Source: Herpetosiphonaceae bacterium (GTDB lineage: Bacteria; Chloroflexota; Chloroflexia; Chloroflexales; Herpetosiphonaceae). Taken from it: a stretch of DNA of 64,000 bases. Below are positions 45,846-52,983 of the stretch, one piece after another. The DNA is taken from NCBI GenBank assembly GCA_026003835.1, contig BPHZ01000004.1, positions 186,001 to 250,000 on the forward strand, read 5' to 3'. Made by a program: the position numbers and the translations under genes. Each line of letters begins with the position of its first letter. Within the stretch, counting starts at the first letter, position 1. The notes below the pieces were generated by a model. The model was not told the DNA's origin. It ran no database searches and saw only the letters and a list, made by a program, of their open reading frames with translations.

Positions 45846-45992
45846 AGGGCACCCGCCGCGCCTCACCATTCCAGTACAACCGCTCAGAGCAAGATAACCG
45901 GCCGGCCAGAAGGTGCAAAATCGGCGAGCGCCACCGGGGGTACCCGCGCACTGGGTCGCGGGTACCCGGTCGGCTGCAAGCGCGGGTTGGGC
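45842..45992 (-). repeat. attC-like element, copy D (3' truncated)
   Basis: Leftward copy starting with a perfect R'' box GCCCAAC (complement at 45986-45992), CGCGCTTGCAGCCGACCGGG and the GGGTACCCGCG hairpin. It ends inside the second hairpin (GGGTGCCC), where the HTH remnant begins. It follows the antitoxin stop by 26 bases. Confidence 0.72.
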
Positions 45993-46018
45993 AGCAGCCG
46001 AATTTGGAAAGCGATCCG

Positions 46019-46240
46019 TCAATGTCGCTCTCGGCCTTCTCGGATGAGATCAATAATCTCACGGGTCGTCATCCCGAGTGAGACGCCCTGAATATCAAGG
46101 GGCGACCCTTCGGCCTGGATCGGCTGGAGGATAAAGAGCTGTCCATCTTTTCTTCGAATGCGGACACCGCCCTCTTTCTGGGCTTCCTCCAGTAAGGCCG
46201 CGAAGTTTTGTCGTGCTTCCGAATAGGTATAGATTTTCAT
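46019..46240 (-). CDS. Phd/YefM-like antitoxin (second gene of a toxin-first pair)
   Basis: A 73-residue protein with the compact Phd/YefM N-terminal domain (MKIYTYSEARQNFAALLEEA, then GVRIRRKDGQLFILQPIQ). A short tail (TTREIIDLIREGRERH) would bind the toxin. The start overlaps the toxin stop by four bases. The order, toxin before antitoxin, is the reverse of the pair at 22.4-23.1 kb. An attC-like element follows directly. Confidence 0.85.
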   Translation of the reverse strand: MKIYTYSEARQNFAALLEEAQKEGGVRIRRKDGQLFILQPIQAEGSPLDIQGVSLGMTTREIIDLIREGRERH

Positions 46241-46635
46241 TGGCTGATCTCCACGAGCTTCACACCGACCTGTTGAGCAGCAGAACGCAACCCACTATCA
46301 AGGGTCAGCAGCGGCGCTCGCTGGGTGATTGCACAGGCGATCAAATAGGCATCATAGGTGTAGATATTCAACTGGACAGCCAGGCGCAATGCTTGGTCCA
46401 GGTCAACATCAAGAAATCTGACCGGAATAGTTTGATAGGCCAACAGTGCCTGTTGGGCCTGGTCGAACGTGATCTGTTTCCGCCTTAACATCGCGGAAAA
46501 GGCATTGCCGATCTCCCAGTGTACAAACGATGGGGCGGTGAGGGTGGCACCAACAGTTGACTGGATCAAGCTTGGTTTCTCCGGCTTATTGGCAATCACG
46601 GCAATGAGGACGGAGGTGTCGACGACAATCTCTAT
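46237..46635 (-). CDS. PIN-domain (VapC-like) toxin with probable ATA start
   Basis: A PIN-domain ribonuclease of 132 residues if started where the family begins: (M)EIVVDTSVLIAVIANKPEKP. Further acidic site residues are the Glu in FVHWEIGNAFS, the Asp in TYDAYLIACA and LLTLDSGL. At that N-terminus the codon is ATA (46633-46635), preceded by AGGAGCGGGT as ribosome site. An upstream TTG at 46695 has no ribosome site and lies beyond the operator. Either initiation is at a rare codon, which keeps toxin synthesis low, or an ATG has mutated. It is the first gene of the pair. Confidence 0.82.
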   Translation of the reverse strand: MEIVVDTSVLIAVIANKPEKPSLIQSTVGATLTAPSFVHWEIGNAFSAMLRRKQITFDQAQQALLAYQTIPVRFLDVDLDQALRLAVQLNIYTYDAYLIACAITQRAPLLTLDSGLRSAAQQVGVKLVEISQ

Positions 46636-46649
46636 ACCCGCTCCTACTG

Positions 46650-46665
46650 TTGTACAACTGTACAA
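46650..46665 (-). promoter_or_regulatory. Palindromic operator before the toxin-antitoxin pair
   Basis: TTGTACAACTGTACAA, a perfect dyad of TTGTACA with a 2-base centre, 14 bases before the proposed toxin start. It is a probable autoregulatory site for the toxin-antitoxin complex. Confidence 0.7.
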
Positions 46666-46862
46666 TAATGTAGCACGCTCCCTATAGGCAAGCAAGGAGT
46701 GGGCTGGAGTAACGGCGTGGCAGAGAACGTGCTGCGGGTCTTCTTGACATGGATGAGAGAATCTCTAGCGGGGCGCAGTGAATGGGTGACATCCGAAAGC
46801 AAGTGTCAACGTCGCCGGGAACGAAGGGAGAAATGGACTTCTCGGGGGCAATGGAGGGAGTC

Positions 46863-47174
46863 ATGGAAGAGAGCTACTACACGCATGCCATGTGGAAGGT
46901 GCAGCTAGGGAGGGAGGCTGAGTTTGTTGCGGCGTGGCAGGCGCTAAGCGAAGTCTTTTCGTCGCTAGAGGGCAAGCCTTTATGGGGCTCGCTGTTGCAG
47001 AGCTTGGCTGAGCCGACGCTGTTTTTCTCGTTCGGCCCGTGGCGGAGCTTGGCCGATGTCGAAGCCATGCGAGCCGATCCTCGGGCGCAGGCTGCTTTAG
47101 CCAAGGTGAAGGCTCTGTGTGTGGAGGCCGCGCCGGGCGCTTTTCGCCGCGTGGCGCATGTGGAAGTTCCGTAA
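46863..47174 (+). CDS. ABM-domain (antibiotic biosynthesis monooxygenase superfamily) protein
   Basis: A 103-residue ferredoxin-like alpha/beta barrel protein. It reads SYYTHAMWKVQLGREAEFVAAWQALSEVF, then LLQSLAEPTLFFSFGPWRSLADVEAMRADP. These are the usual beta-alpha-beta pattern and the FGPW turn of the family. Members are cofactor-free monooxygenases or small ligand-binding proteins. The ATG at 46863 follows GGAGGGAG. The stop is 21 bases before a 68-bp attC site, so the gene has the anatomy of an integron cassette. Confidence 0.8.
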   Translation: MEESYYTHAMWKVQLGREAEFVAAWQALSEVFSSLEGKPLWGSLLQSLAEPTLFFSFGPWRSLADVEAMRADPRAQAALAKVKALCVEAAPGAFRRVAHVEVP

Positions 47175-47195
47175 GCGGCTGAAGAACAAAGAGAA

Positions 47196-47263
47196 GCCTA
47201 ACAAGTCGCTGGAGCCGACAGGCCCGCCTTGGCGGGCGTGTCAGCTCAGCTCAGTCGTTCGGC
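47196..47263 (+). repeat. attC recombination site (68 bp)
   Basis: R'' box GCCTAAC (RYYYAAC) at 47196-47202, then AAGTCGCTGGAGCCGAC, which closely resembles cassette attC sites of mobile integrons. A central GC stem GGCCCGCC/GGCGGGC follows, then TCAGCTCAGCTCAGTC and R' box GTTCGGC (47257-47263). The arms GAGCCGACA and TGTCAGCTC pair with one mismatch, giving the imperfect hairpin needed for recognition. Confidence 0.75.
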
Positions 47264-47290
47264 CTCTTAGGTTATTCAGAGGAGAGAGGC

Positions 47291-47670
47291 GTGTACTCCT
47301 GGAATCAACACAACTTTCAAGGGCTCGCTGCTCTTGCCTCGGACCTCGCATCTCAACCAGCATTGCGTGAGTTTGCCTAATATTGCGAGTATCGTGAGCA
47401 GAGCCTTCGGAAGCAAGCACTCATAGCACTTGACCGGTTCATCCAGAACGTGATCGCATGGCCTTTGATGGAGGCATGCTGCTGTACGATCAGGAATCGT
47501 TGGAAAAGGCAGCTGCCCTTGATCTAGGGAAGGTGCTTGCACGAGTCGTTTTGGTTGAAAGGTTAATTGGCAATATTGACTATGCGACGCATCACTTGCC
47601 CGACACCTTTTCTAGCCAGCCGGCTGCACTGATCTTGACGGCCGTACTATGCTGGTGGGGCGCCGGCTGA
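47291..47670 (+). pseudogene. Broken cassette gene of unknown function
   Basis: From a GTG at 47291 a frame reads YSWNQHNFQGLAALASDLAS, then meets TAA at 47378. It continues YCEYREQSLRKQALIALDRF and then needs a shift near 47455 into a frame reading AFDGGMLLYDQESLEKAAAL to 47670. The composition is coherent across both breaks, so this is a decayed gene of ~125 residues. It lies between the attC at 47196 and another GTTCGGC at 47679, as a second cassette would. I do not recognise the family. Confidence 0.5.
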
Positions 47671-47731
47671 AGCTGGCCGTTCGGCCGATGAGGCAAATCA
47701 TCTCCGGTTCGTTGCTTGAGGAATATACATC

Positions 47732-48379
47732 ATGCTCAAATTCATCATCATAGCGGTAATTCTACTCGCACTCGCCGCACTCGTCTGGGCATTCCTGTCT
47801 CGCAGAGACACCACCACCGTTGGAGTCCCTCATTCTCCGCGAACTATGGAGTCATTGTTAAATGAGCTTGAACTATTAGGCTTCTATCGCTACACAGACC
47901 CCAACGATGTTATCGCTGTTAAAGCACAAGCGGTAGAGATCGGATATCTCTTCGGATGGGAGTGCACCCAGCGCGATTACATTGCGGATGCAGAAGATCT
48001 CGCTGAGGGCGGAGTCAAAGCGTTTCTCGAAACGATATTGGCTTTTTTGCAGCGGCAGGGTGTGGAATTGCATTCCGTCCAGGAAGACTACTCAGATCAG
48101 GGATATACGATCATGGTGAATGGCAAGACCTATGCAATCTATTCCAATGAAGAACCGAGCGGCGCAAACATATGGGCACTCAGCACCAAGCGAACATTCG
48201 ACCTGGTCAATCACCTGTTGGCAGAGGCTGGTTCTGACGAACGTGTCTATCTCCTGTATGGTGGCAATGATGCCCGCGCCATCTTCCTAACCGAGGAAAT
48301 GCATGAGCTTATTCGGACGAGCGGTTTGCTTGCGCCAGAGGAAATACCGGTGAGGACTGATGAAATCGTCCTGCGTTAA
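47732..48379 (+). CDS. Membrane-anchored protein of unknown function
   Basis: A 215-residue protein with a single N-terminal hydrophobic helix (residues 3-22, KFIIIAVILLALAALVWAFL). A soluble acidic domain follows with LLNELELLGFYRYTDPNDVI, a likely helical core, and IYSNEEPSGANIWALSTKRT. No domain is recognised. GCTTGAGGAA serves as ribosome site. An attC-like element begins 30 bases after the stop in the same orientation, suggesting that it too is cassette-borne. Confidence 0.75.
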   Translation: MLKFIIIAVILLALAALVWAFLSRRDTTTVGVPHSPRTMESLLNELELLGFYRYTDPNDVIAVKAQAVEIGYLFGWECTQRDYIADAEDLAEGGVKAFLETILAFLQRQGVELHSVQEDYSDQGYTIMVNGKTYAIYSNEEPSGANIWALSTKRTFDLVNHLLAEAGSDERVYLLYGGNDARAIFLTEEMHELIRTSGLLAPEEIPVRTDEIVLR

Positions 48380-48408
48380 CTGCTCGCGAGGACAAGTGAC
48401 TACGGTCG

Positions 48409-48577
48409 GCCAAACACGCGCTTGCAGCCGACCGGGTACCCGCGACCCACTGCGCGGGTACCCCCGGGTGGCGCTGGTCGTTTTTGCGGATTCTCGCCGG
48501 CTGGTTGTCTTGCCCTCATCGGTTATACTGGCGTCGTGGGGCGCAGTGGGTGCCCTCTGGGCGGCGCCCCGTTGGGC
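48409..48577 (+). repeat. attC-like element, copy E (full length)
   Basis: The best-preserved copy. It has GCCAAAC at 48409, then CGCGCTTGCAGCCGACCGGG, the hairpin GGGTACCCGCG/CGCGGGTACCC, and the second hairpin near 48551. It ends in a perfect R' box GTTGGGC (48571-48577), which is complementary to the GCCCAAC that opens copies A and D. Confidence 0.78.
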
Positions 48578-48659
48578 AGACTAAGTATGTGATCGACGAT
48601 ACCTTGACCCCAGCGCCTTAGTTCGACACGTCTGCTCGCATCCGCGCAGATGCTCCGCC

Positions 48660-48722
48660 CTCACCCCTGGCCCCGCTCCCGCGCTGCGGGAGCGGGGTGG
48701 CGAGTGCAGCGAGCCGGGGTGA
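48660..48722 (+). repeat. Palindromic REP-like repeat, copy 2
   Basis: A perfect 12-bp stem CCCCGCTCCCGC/GCGGGAGCGGGG with a 3-base loop (48671-48697), inside an outer inverted repeat CTCACCCC/GGGGTGAG. It is in opposite orientation to the copy at 45229. Confidence 0.75.
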
Positions 48723-48829
48723 GGGGCAATCAGCGCAGCTTGTCAAGGGACGCTGTGTCACGTACGTAGAAACCAAGCCCGGTGACTCATATGAGTCTCC
48801 AATTTCGCTTTGACCAGGAGAAGAATGGC

Positions 48830-49564
48830 ATGGATACCCTCAACGCCACAGTGGCCTTCGTAACCGGAGCATCTTCAGGGATTGGCGAAGGAATCGCCAA
48901 AATGCTGGCAGTGGAAGGCGTCAAGGTTGCCTTGGTCGCGCGGCGTCAAAACGAGCTACAGCGGGTCGCCGAAGAAATCCGCCGGCACGGCGGCACAGCT
49001 CTCATCGCCCCAGCCGATTTACGGGATGAACAGGCGCTGCGCGCAGCGGTCGAGCAGACCTGCAATACGCTTGGACCTATTGATATCCTGGTCAATAGTG
49101 GAGGAATAATCAATGTTTCTCCCATTCATGACATCGATATGCAGGATTGGGACGCCACTATGGCTATCAATCTGCGCGCGCCCACCGTACTGTGCGCCGC
49201 TGTGCTTCCGGGCATGCGCAAACGAAAACGAGGGTATATCATCAACATTGCTAGCGAAGCCGGCGTATTCGTCTACGCTGGCATGGGGGCGTATGCCATC
49301 AGCAAGCACGCGCTACGGGTATTGACTGAGCTCATTCAGGAAGAGAACCAGGCGTTTGGCATCAAGGCGTGGGCTATTTGCCCGGGGTTCGTGGATACTC
49401 CGATGGCGGCATGGGCTTCTGGCACGAATCGGGACGATATGCTTACGGTCGAGGAGGTGGTAGGCATCGTTCGTTTCTTGCTGACCCAGGGAAAAAATAT
49501 AAAGCTTGGACCCAAGATTCTTATTCGCACGATGCGCAACCCATTTTCACCGGCTGATGAATAG
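48830..49564 (+). CDS. Short-chain dehydrogenase/reductase
   Basis: A 244-residue classical SDR. It has the cofactor loop TGASSGIG at the N-terminus, ARRQNELQ after beta2 (favouring NADP), LVNSGG in place of the usual NNAG, and the catalytic Tyr/Lys in YAISKHAL, with the serine expected in NIASEAG. The substrate is unknown. The start is set at the ATG preceded by CAGGAGAAG rather than 48 bases earlier. It has its own leader after the REP element. Confidence 0.9.
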   Translation: MDTLNATVAFVTGASSGIGEGIAKMLAVEGVKVALVARRQNELQRVAEEIRRHGGTALIAPADLRDEQALRAAVEQTCNTLGPIDILVNSGGIINVSPIHDIDMQDWDATMAINLRAPTVLCAAVLPGMRKRKRGYIINIASEAGVFVYAGMGAYAISKHALRVLTELIQEENQAFGIKAWAICPGFVDTPMAAWASGTNRDDMLTVEEVVGIVRFLLTQGKNIKLGPKILIRTMRNPFSPADE

Positions 49565-49755
49565 CAAAACATCCAGATTTGTTGCATAATTCTTTCAATA
49601 ACAAATGCATTTTAGGTCTTTTATCAAACCATTTCTACGGTTCATTACTACCGATATTTATACCGTTCGAATGACATCTCGACCTATCGGTGGCGGCGCG
49701 GCTGAGCGCCAGGCCGTTGGGCCGCAGGAGCCGCCTGTTCCTCAACGCTTCTCTC
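49565..49755. other. Gap between SDR and MazEF-like pair
   Basis: A/T-rich for the first ~120 bases, then a GC-rich stretch with short inverted repeats (GGCGGC…GCCGCC, ~49690-49735). No gene is supported. Confidence 0.4.
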
Positions 49756-49784
49756 TTGATCTCGCCCTCACTATGGATTACACT
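49756..49784 (+). promoter_or_regulatory. Promoter of the MazEF-like pair
   Basis: -35 TTGATC (49756-49761) and -10 TACACT (49779-49784), 17 bases apart. AGCTATTCATTGTG follows as leader before the ribosome site. Confidence 0.6.
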
Positions 49785-49819
49785 GTGGATAGGAATAGCT
49801 ATTCATTGTGAGGGATCAG

Positions 49820-50053
49820 ATGAAAACCATCCAAGTGACCATTGATGAACCTCTCTTGAACGAAGTTGATCGCGCCATCCAAGAACTGCAGACCACCCGA
49901 TCAGAATTTATCCGCTCGGCGCTCCGTCTGGCTCTCCGCCGATACTACATTACCCACTTGGAACAACAGCATGCGCAAGGCTATGCCGCCCAGCCAATGA
50001 CGCGGGAGGAAATCGCCGAATGGGAAGATGCGCAGGCGTGGGGGGCGGAATGA
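49820..50053 (+). CDS. Ribbon-helix-helix antitoxin
   Basis: A 77-residue protein with the N-terminal RHH fold KTIQVTIDEPLLNEVDRAIQELQ, then RSEFIRSALRLALRRYY. This is the DNA-binding form of many MazE/CopG antitoxins. A C-terminal tail (MTREEIAEWEDAQAWGAE) would block the toxin. The ATG at 49820 follows GTGAGGGATC. The stop overlaps the toxin start by four bases. Confidence 0.9.
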   Translation: MKTIQVTIDEPLLNEVDRAIQELQTTRSEFIRSALRLALRRYYITHLEQQHAQGYAAQPMTREEIAEWEDAQAWGAE

Positions 50054-50373
50054 ATCAGGGCGACGTCTATTGGTACACCTTCAAATCACCCGATAAGCGC
50101 CGTCCGGTGGTCATCCTAACGCGAAATTCTGCCATTCATTTTCTCAGTGGGATCACTGTCGCGCCAATTACGCGGACAATCCGTGGCATTCCAACTGAAG
50201 TGGTTCTCACGGAAGAGGACGGGCTCTTCACTATGTGTGCAGTTAACCTCGATAACATTCAAACGATTCAGAAGGCCAATCTTGCTGGATACATCACCCA
50301 TCTTTCCCTGGAGAAAATGCGCGCCGTCCGGTCGGCCATTGAATTTGCACTTGGCTTTGATGCGCTCGAGTAG
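50050..50373 (+). CDS. MazF/PemK-type mRNA interferase toxin
   Basis: A 107-residue protein of the MazF fold. It has MNQGDVYWYTFKSPDKRRPVVILTRN (beta1-2 with the conserved RP), GITVAPITRTIRGIPTEVVL and GLFTMCAVNLDNIQTIQKANL. It would cut single-stranded mRNA at short motifs unless bound by the RHH antitoxin. It is the third toxin-antitoxin pair in the window. Confidence 0.93.
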   Translation: MNQGDVYWYTFKSPDKRRPVVILTRNSAIHFLSGITVAPITRTIRGIPTEVVLTEEDGLFTMCAVNLDNIQTIQKANLAGYITHLSLEKMRAVRSAIEFALGFDALE

Positions 50374-50515
50374 CAAACGAGCGGCTTCTTACACAGCAAG
50401 GCCAGCAGAACCGGCAACAAGATCGAGGCTTTCTCTATCCTGTCCTGGTGTACGACAGCTTATAGATTTGTGAGTACTGAAACAACCAGCAGTGCGCGAC
50501 TAATTTCACGTATAC

Positions 50516-50700
50516 CTACTCAACTGATTCGATGGCCCAGAAGGGTGACTGCAGCACAGCCCAGCCCATCAGCGTACCGGCCTTATCCTCCCATAGCCGC
50601 ACATTCTCCGGTTCATCGAAGGCCCACGAGCTGAGGCGGTAGGGCAGATCCACCGCATGCAGATGCTCCGCGCTTTATCCGACTCGTCACGAAACGGCCG
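50516..50700 (-). pseudogene. GNAT acetyltransferase, N-terminal-domain remnant
   Basis: Leftward, a 50-residue frame reads EHLHAVDLPYRLSSWAFDEP, then ENVRLWEDKAGTLMGWAVLQ and SPFWAIES before a stop. This is the typical GNAT stretch in which a bound residue is described by RLWED and GWAVLQ. Just upstream, FRDESD appears in a different frame. No acetyl-CoA site remains. It is one of several gene fragments crowded here. Confidence 0.7.
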
Positions 50701-50838
50701 CTGAGTGCTGACCCACGAGCTTCGACGGCACGGCCTCGCGCTGTCGGTCCGGCTGTTTGTCTCAGCTGTCTGCACGCCGCACATGTCACGCACCAGTCCC
50801 CCCGATCCATCATCTGGATACCCAGGCTTCATCTGGAG

Positions 50839-51222
50839 ATGCTCCTGCCGCTGCTGCGCGCCGACTTTCAGCTAGTTGAGACCTACGCCTACCAGGCGCA
50901 ACCGCCGCTTGATGTGCCAATCACGGCCTTCGGCGGCCATGCCGATGCCCAGGCGCGCGAGCGGCAGCAGCGGCGGCTGCGCGGCAGCCGGGCGCTGACA
51001 AACGGGGATACGGGGCCTGGCGAGATACGCGAGTACTGCAAGCTCGACGAAGCCTGTAAGAGCCTGATGAAAGCGGCGATGCGCCAGCTCCACCTCTCGG
51101 CGCGCGGCTATCACCGCGTGTTGAAGCTGGCGCGCACCATCGCCGATCTGGCCGGCGCCGAGCTCATCGGCCCGGCGCACCTCGCCGAGGCATTGCAGTA
51201 CAGGCCCAGGCGATTGGAGTAG
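50839..51222 (+). pseudogene. Chimeric remnant: type II thioesterase fused to ComM (Mg-chelatase-like) C-terminus
   Basis: The 127-codon frame is two unrelated gene ends joined. Residues ~1-34 (LLPLLRADFQLVETYAYQAQ, then PPLDVPITAFGGHAD) match the lid/core of type II thioesterases that edit NRPS assembly lines. From ~35 on (TGPGEIREYCKLDEACKSLM, then LSARGYHRVLKLARTIADLA and HLAEALQYRPRRLE) it is the C-terminus of the ComM/YifB AAA protein. Neither half can function alone. The junction at about base 50940 marks a deletion. Confidence 0.75.
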
Positions 51223-51413
51223 CCAGGTTCTGATTCATTTTTGGACTCATTGTATCTAACAGAATAGCAGACGTTATCCACCGGGCAAGATTGGCCGGAT
51301 AACGGAGCCAGACAAGAGCACGCTTGAAGAACAACAGGAGCGCATTGGTCCCAAGGGCTGACTCCCCGCTTCGTCAATACCATGCTGTTTTCGTACATCG
51401 CAAGGAGGAACAC

Positions 51414-51686
51414 ATGAGCGATCTCAAATCATTTGATGTGGGCGCAGGTTATGATGTTATCGGTGCCTTTACCGCCAGCGAGGAGTTGTTGAACTCGATG
51501 TTCACTACGGTTCAGTCGGCTCAGAATAACCTGGCCAGCACCTGGCACGGTAACAGCAAGGCCCAGTTCGACGGCGAGTGGAGCGCGTTCGCCACCATGG
51601 TCTCTACTGTGATTCAGCGTATGGGCGAGCTTAAAGTCGGCCTGAACAATGAGATCCGCGAGGTTGAAACGACTTTCAGCAGCTAA
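51414..51686 (+). CDS. WXG100-family protein (first of two)
   Basis: A 90-residue helical-hairpin protein of the ESAT-6/WXG100 family, with the turn motif in LASTWHGNSKAQFDGEW (W-H-G) between two long helices. It starts at the ATG with CAAGGAGGA upstream. Members are secreted by type VII systems or act as dimerising scaffolds. No EccC/EssC-like ATPase is in the window. It shares organisation with the next gene, 98 bases on. Confidence 0.88.
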   Translation: MSDLKSFDVGAGYDVIGAFTASEELLNSMFTTVQSAQNNLASTWHGNSKAQFDGEWSAFATMVSTVIQRMGELKVGLNNEIREVETTFSS

Positions 51687-51784
51687 TGTGCCGGTATACC
51701 CGGAGTACAGGTCACTGACCCCAACCATCAGGGGGTGGCCGGGGGTAGGGCCGCTGTAAGCAGTATAACAAGGAGGTTTTTTCC

Positions 51785-52051
51785 ATGCTAATCGGAATGA
51801 ATGTCGACCTGGCTGATGCCATGGTAACAACACTGAATACACAGAGTGACGCAGTTGGAGATGATCTGGTGCGCCTGATAGGAGTAGTCGATAGCCTGCT
51901 GGGAACCTGGCAGGGTGGGAGTCGCCAAACCTTTGAGAACCAGTGGATGCCACTGGTAAAGCAGGTCAACGACCTTATCTCTTCCATGCATCAGATGGGC
52001 GAACGGCTGCACAAAACAGCCGATGCGTTCCGCCAGGCCGACGTCTTCTAG
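51785..52051 (+). CDS. WXG100-family protein (second of two)
   Basis: An 88-residue partner with the same fold: VDSLLGTWQGGSRQTFENQW holds the W-Q-G turn, and the helices are LADAMVTTLNTQSDAVGDDL and QVNDLISSMHQMGERLHKTA. The ribosome site CAAGGAGG stands a little far (9 bases) from the ATG. The pair could form a heterodimer like EsxA-EsxB. Confidence 0.88.
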   Translation: MLIGMNVDLADAMVTTLNTQSDAVGDDLVRLIGVVDSLLGTWQGGSRQTFENQWMPLVKQVNDLISSMHQMGERLHKTADAFRQADVF

Positions 52052-52070
52052 CACCTGGTACCCACGGGCC

Positions 52071-52195
52071 GGCGCGGTACTGTTCAATAAGTGCCGCGCC
52101 AGCCGTTGCCATTGGATATGGGGGACCCAGTACCAGCCGGTATCCAGATCCAACAACTGTGCGCCGGCACGCATTTGAGTCTATGCCGGCGCACA
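52071..52195. terminator. Hairpins between the WXG100 pair and the convergent FrnE-like gene
   Basis: Two stems: GGCGCGG/CCGCGCC (~52072-52098) and a perfect 12-bp stem TGTGCGCCGGCA (52158-52169) / TGCCGGCGCACA (52184-52195). Neither has a T run, but either could serve as a bidirectional terminator for the convergent genes. Confidence 0.5.
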
Positions 52196-52276
52196 CTCCT
52201 AAACGCCCAGGAGCCAACATATAGCAACAGCCGGAGATGCCCGATCGTTTTCGCCATCGCACTTGCCGGGCAGATC

Positions 52277-52936
52277 TTACTGCGCCCGGGCCGCAACTTC
52301 ACCGGAGGGGTAGACGCTGTCTAGCGCCCGGAGAAACACGTTTACCGGCTGAGCGCCGGAGATTGCGTAGCGGCCGTCGAAGATGTAAAACGGTACGCCC
52401 TGGATGCCCAACACATAAGCCTGCTCCTGGCTCTCCACCACCTCGGCGATCCCGGCATCGCTCATAAGGTAGCTACGGGTTTGCCCGGCGTCTAGCCCAA
52501 TTTCAGCGGCAATCGCCACCAGCTCATCAAGACGGCTGAGGTCGCGACCTTGCGCGAAATACGCGGCAAACAGCGCATCGACCGCCTTCCACTCGCATCC
52601 CTGGTGCTCCGCGAACAGGATCAGGCGCTGAGCGTCACATGTATTCGGCGCGCTCACCATCCGATCGAAGGCGAAAGTAAGACCCTCTGCGGCTCCAACT
52701 GCCGCCACATGATTAAACATGGCCTGCGCCCGCTGTAGGCCGCCGAACTTGCGCTGCACAAACTCGTGCCATGGCATCCCGCTCCTCGGCAGATTCGGCT
52801 GAAGCTGAAACGGTCGCCAGCGCCGCTCAACGTTAAGTCCCGGCCGCAGCGCAAGCGCGCGCTCCAGGCGCCGCTCGCCGATGTAGCACCAGGGACAGGC
52901 GATATCCGCGAATATGTCGATCTGTATATCGGGCAT
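52277..52936 (-). CDS. DsbA-family oxidoreductase, FrnE type
   Basis: A 219-residue thioredoxin-fold protein without signal peptide. It has IDIFADIACPWCYIGERRLE with the redox CPWC, a helical insert, and GIQGVPFYIFDGRYAISGAQ with the cis-proline loop (GVP) and the ending typical of FrnE. Such proteins are cytoplasmic disulfide reductase/isomerases, sometimes in polyketide pathways. It stands alone, with 47 bases to the next gene. Confidence 0.9.
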   Translation of the reverse strand: MPDIQIDIFADIACPWCYIGERRLERALALRPGLNVERRWRPFQLQPNLPRSGMPWHEFVQRKFGGLQRAQAMFNHVAAVGAAEGLTFAFDRMVSAPNTCDAQRLILFAEHQGCEWKAVDALFAAYFAQGRDLSRLDELVAIAAEIGLDAGQTRSYLMSDAGIAEVVESQEQAYVLGIQGVPFYIFDGRYAISGAQPVNVFLRALDSVYPSGEVAARAQ

Positions 52937-52983
52937 TCTTTACCTCCGAATACCTCTCAGATCTCTCCACGCTACAAAACCAA

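Noticed and set aside
21788-48577. Dispersed repeats as a CRISPR array
   Set aside because: The copies are ~170 bp, far apart and in both orientations, with no regular spacers and no cas genes.
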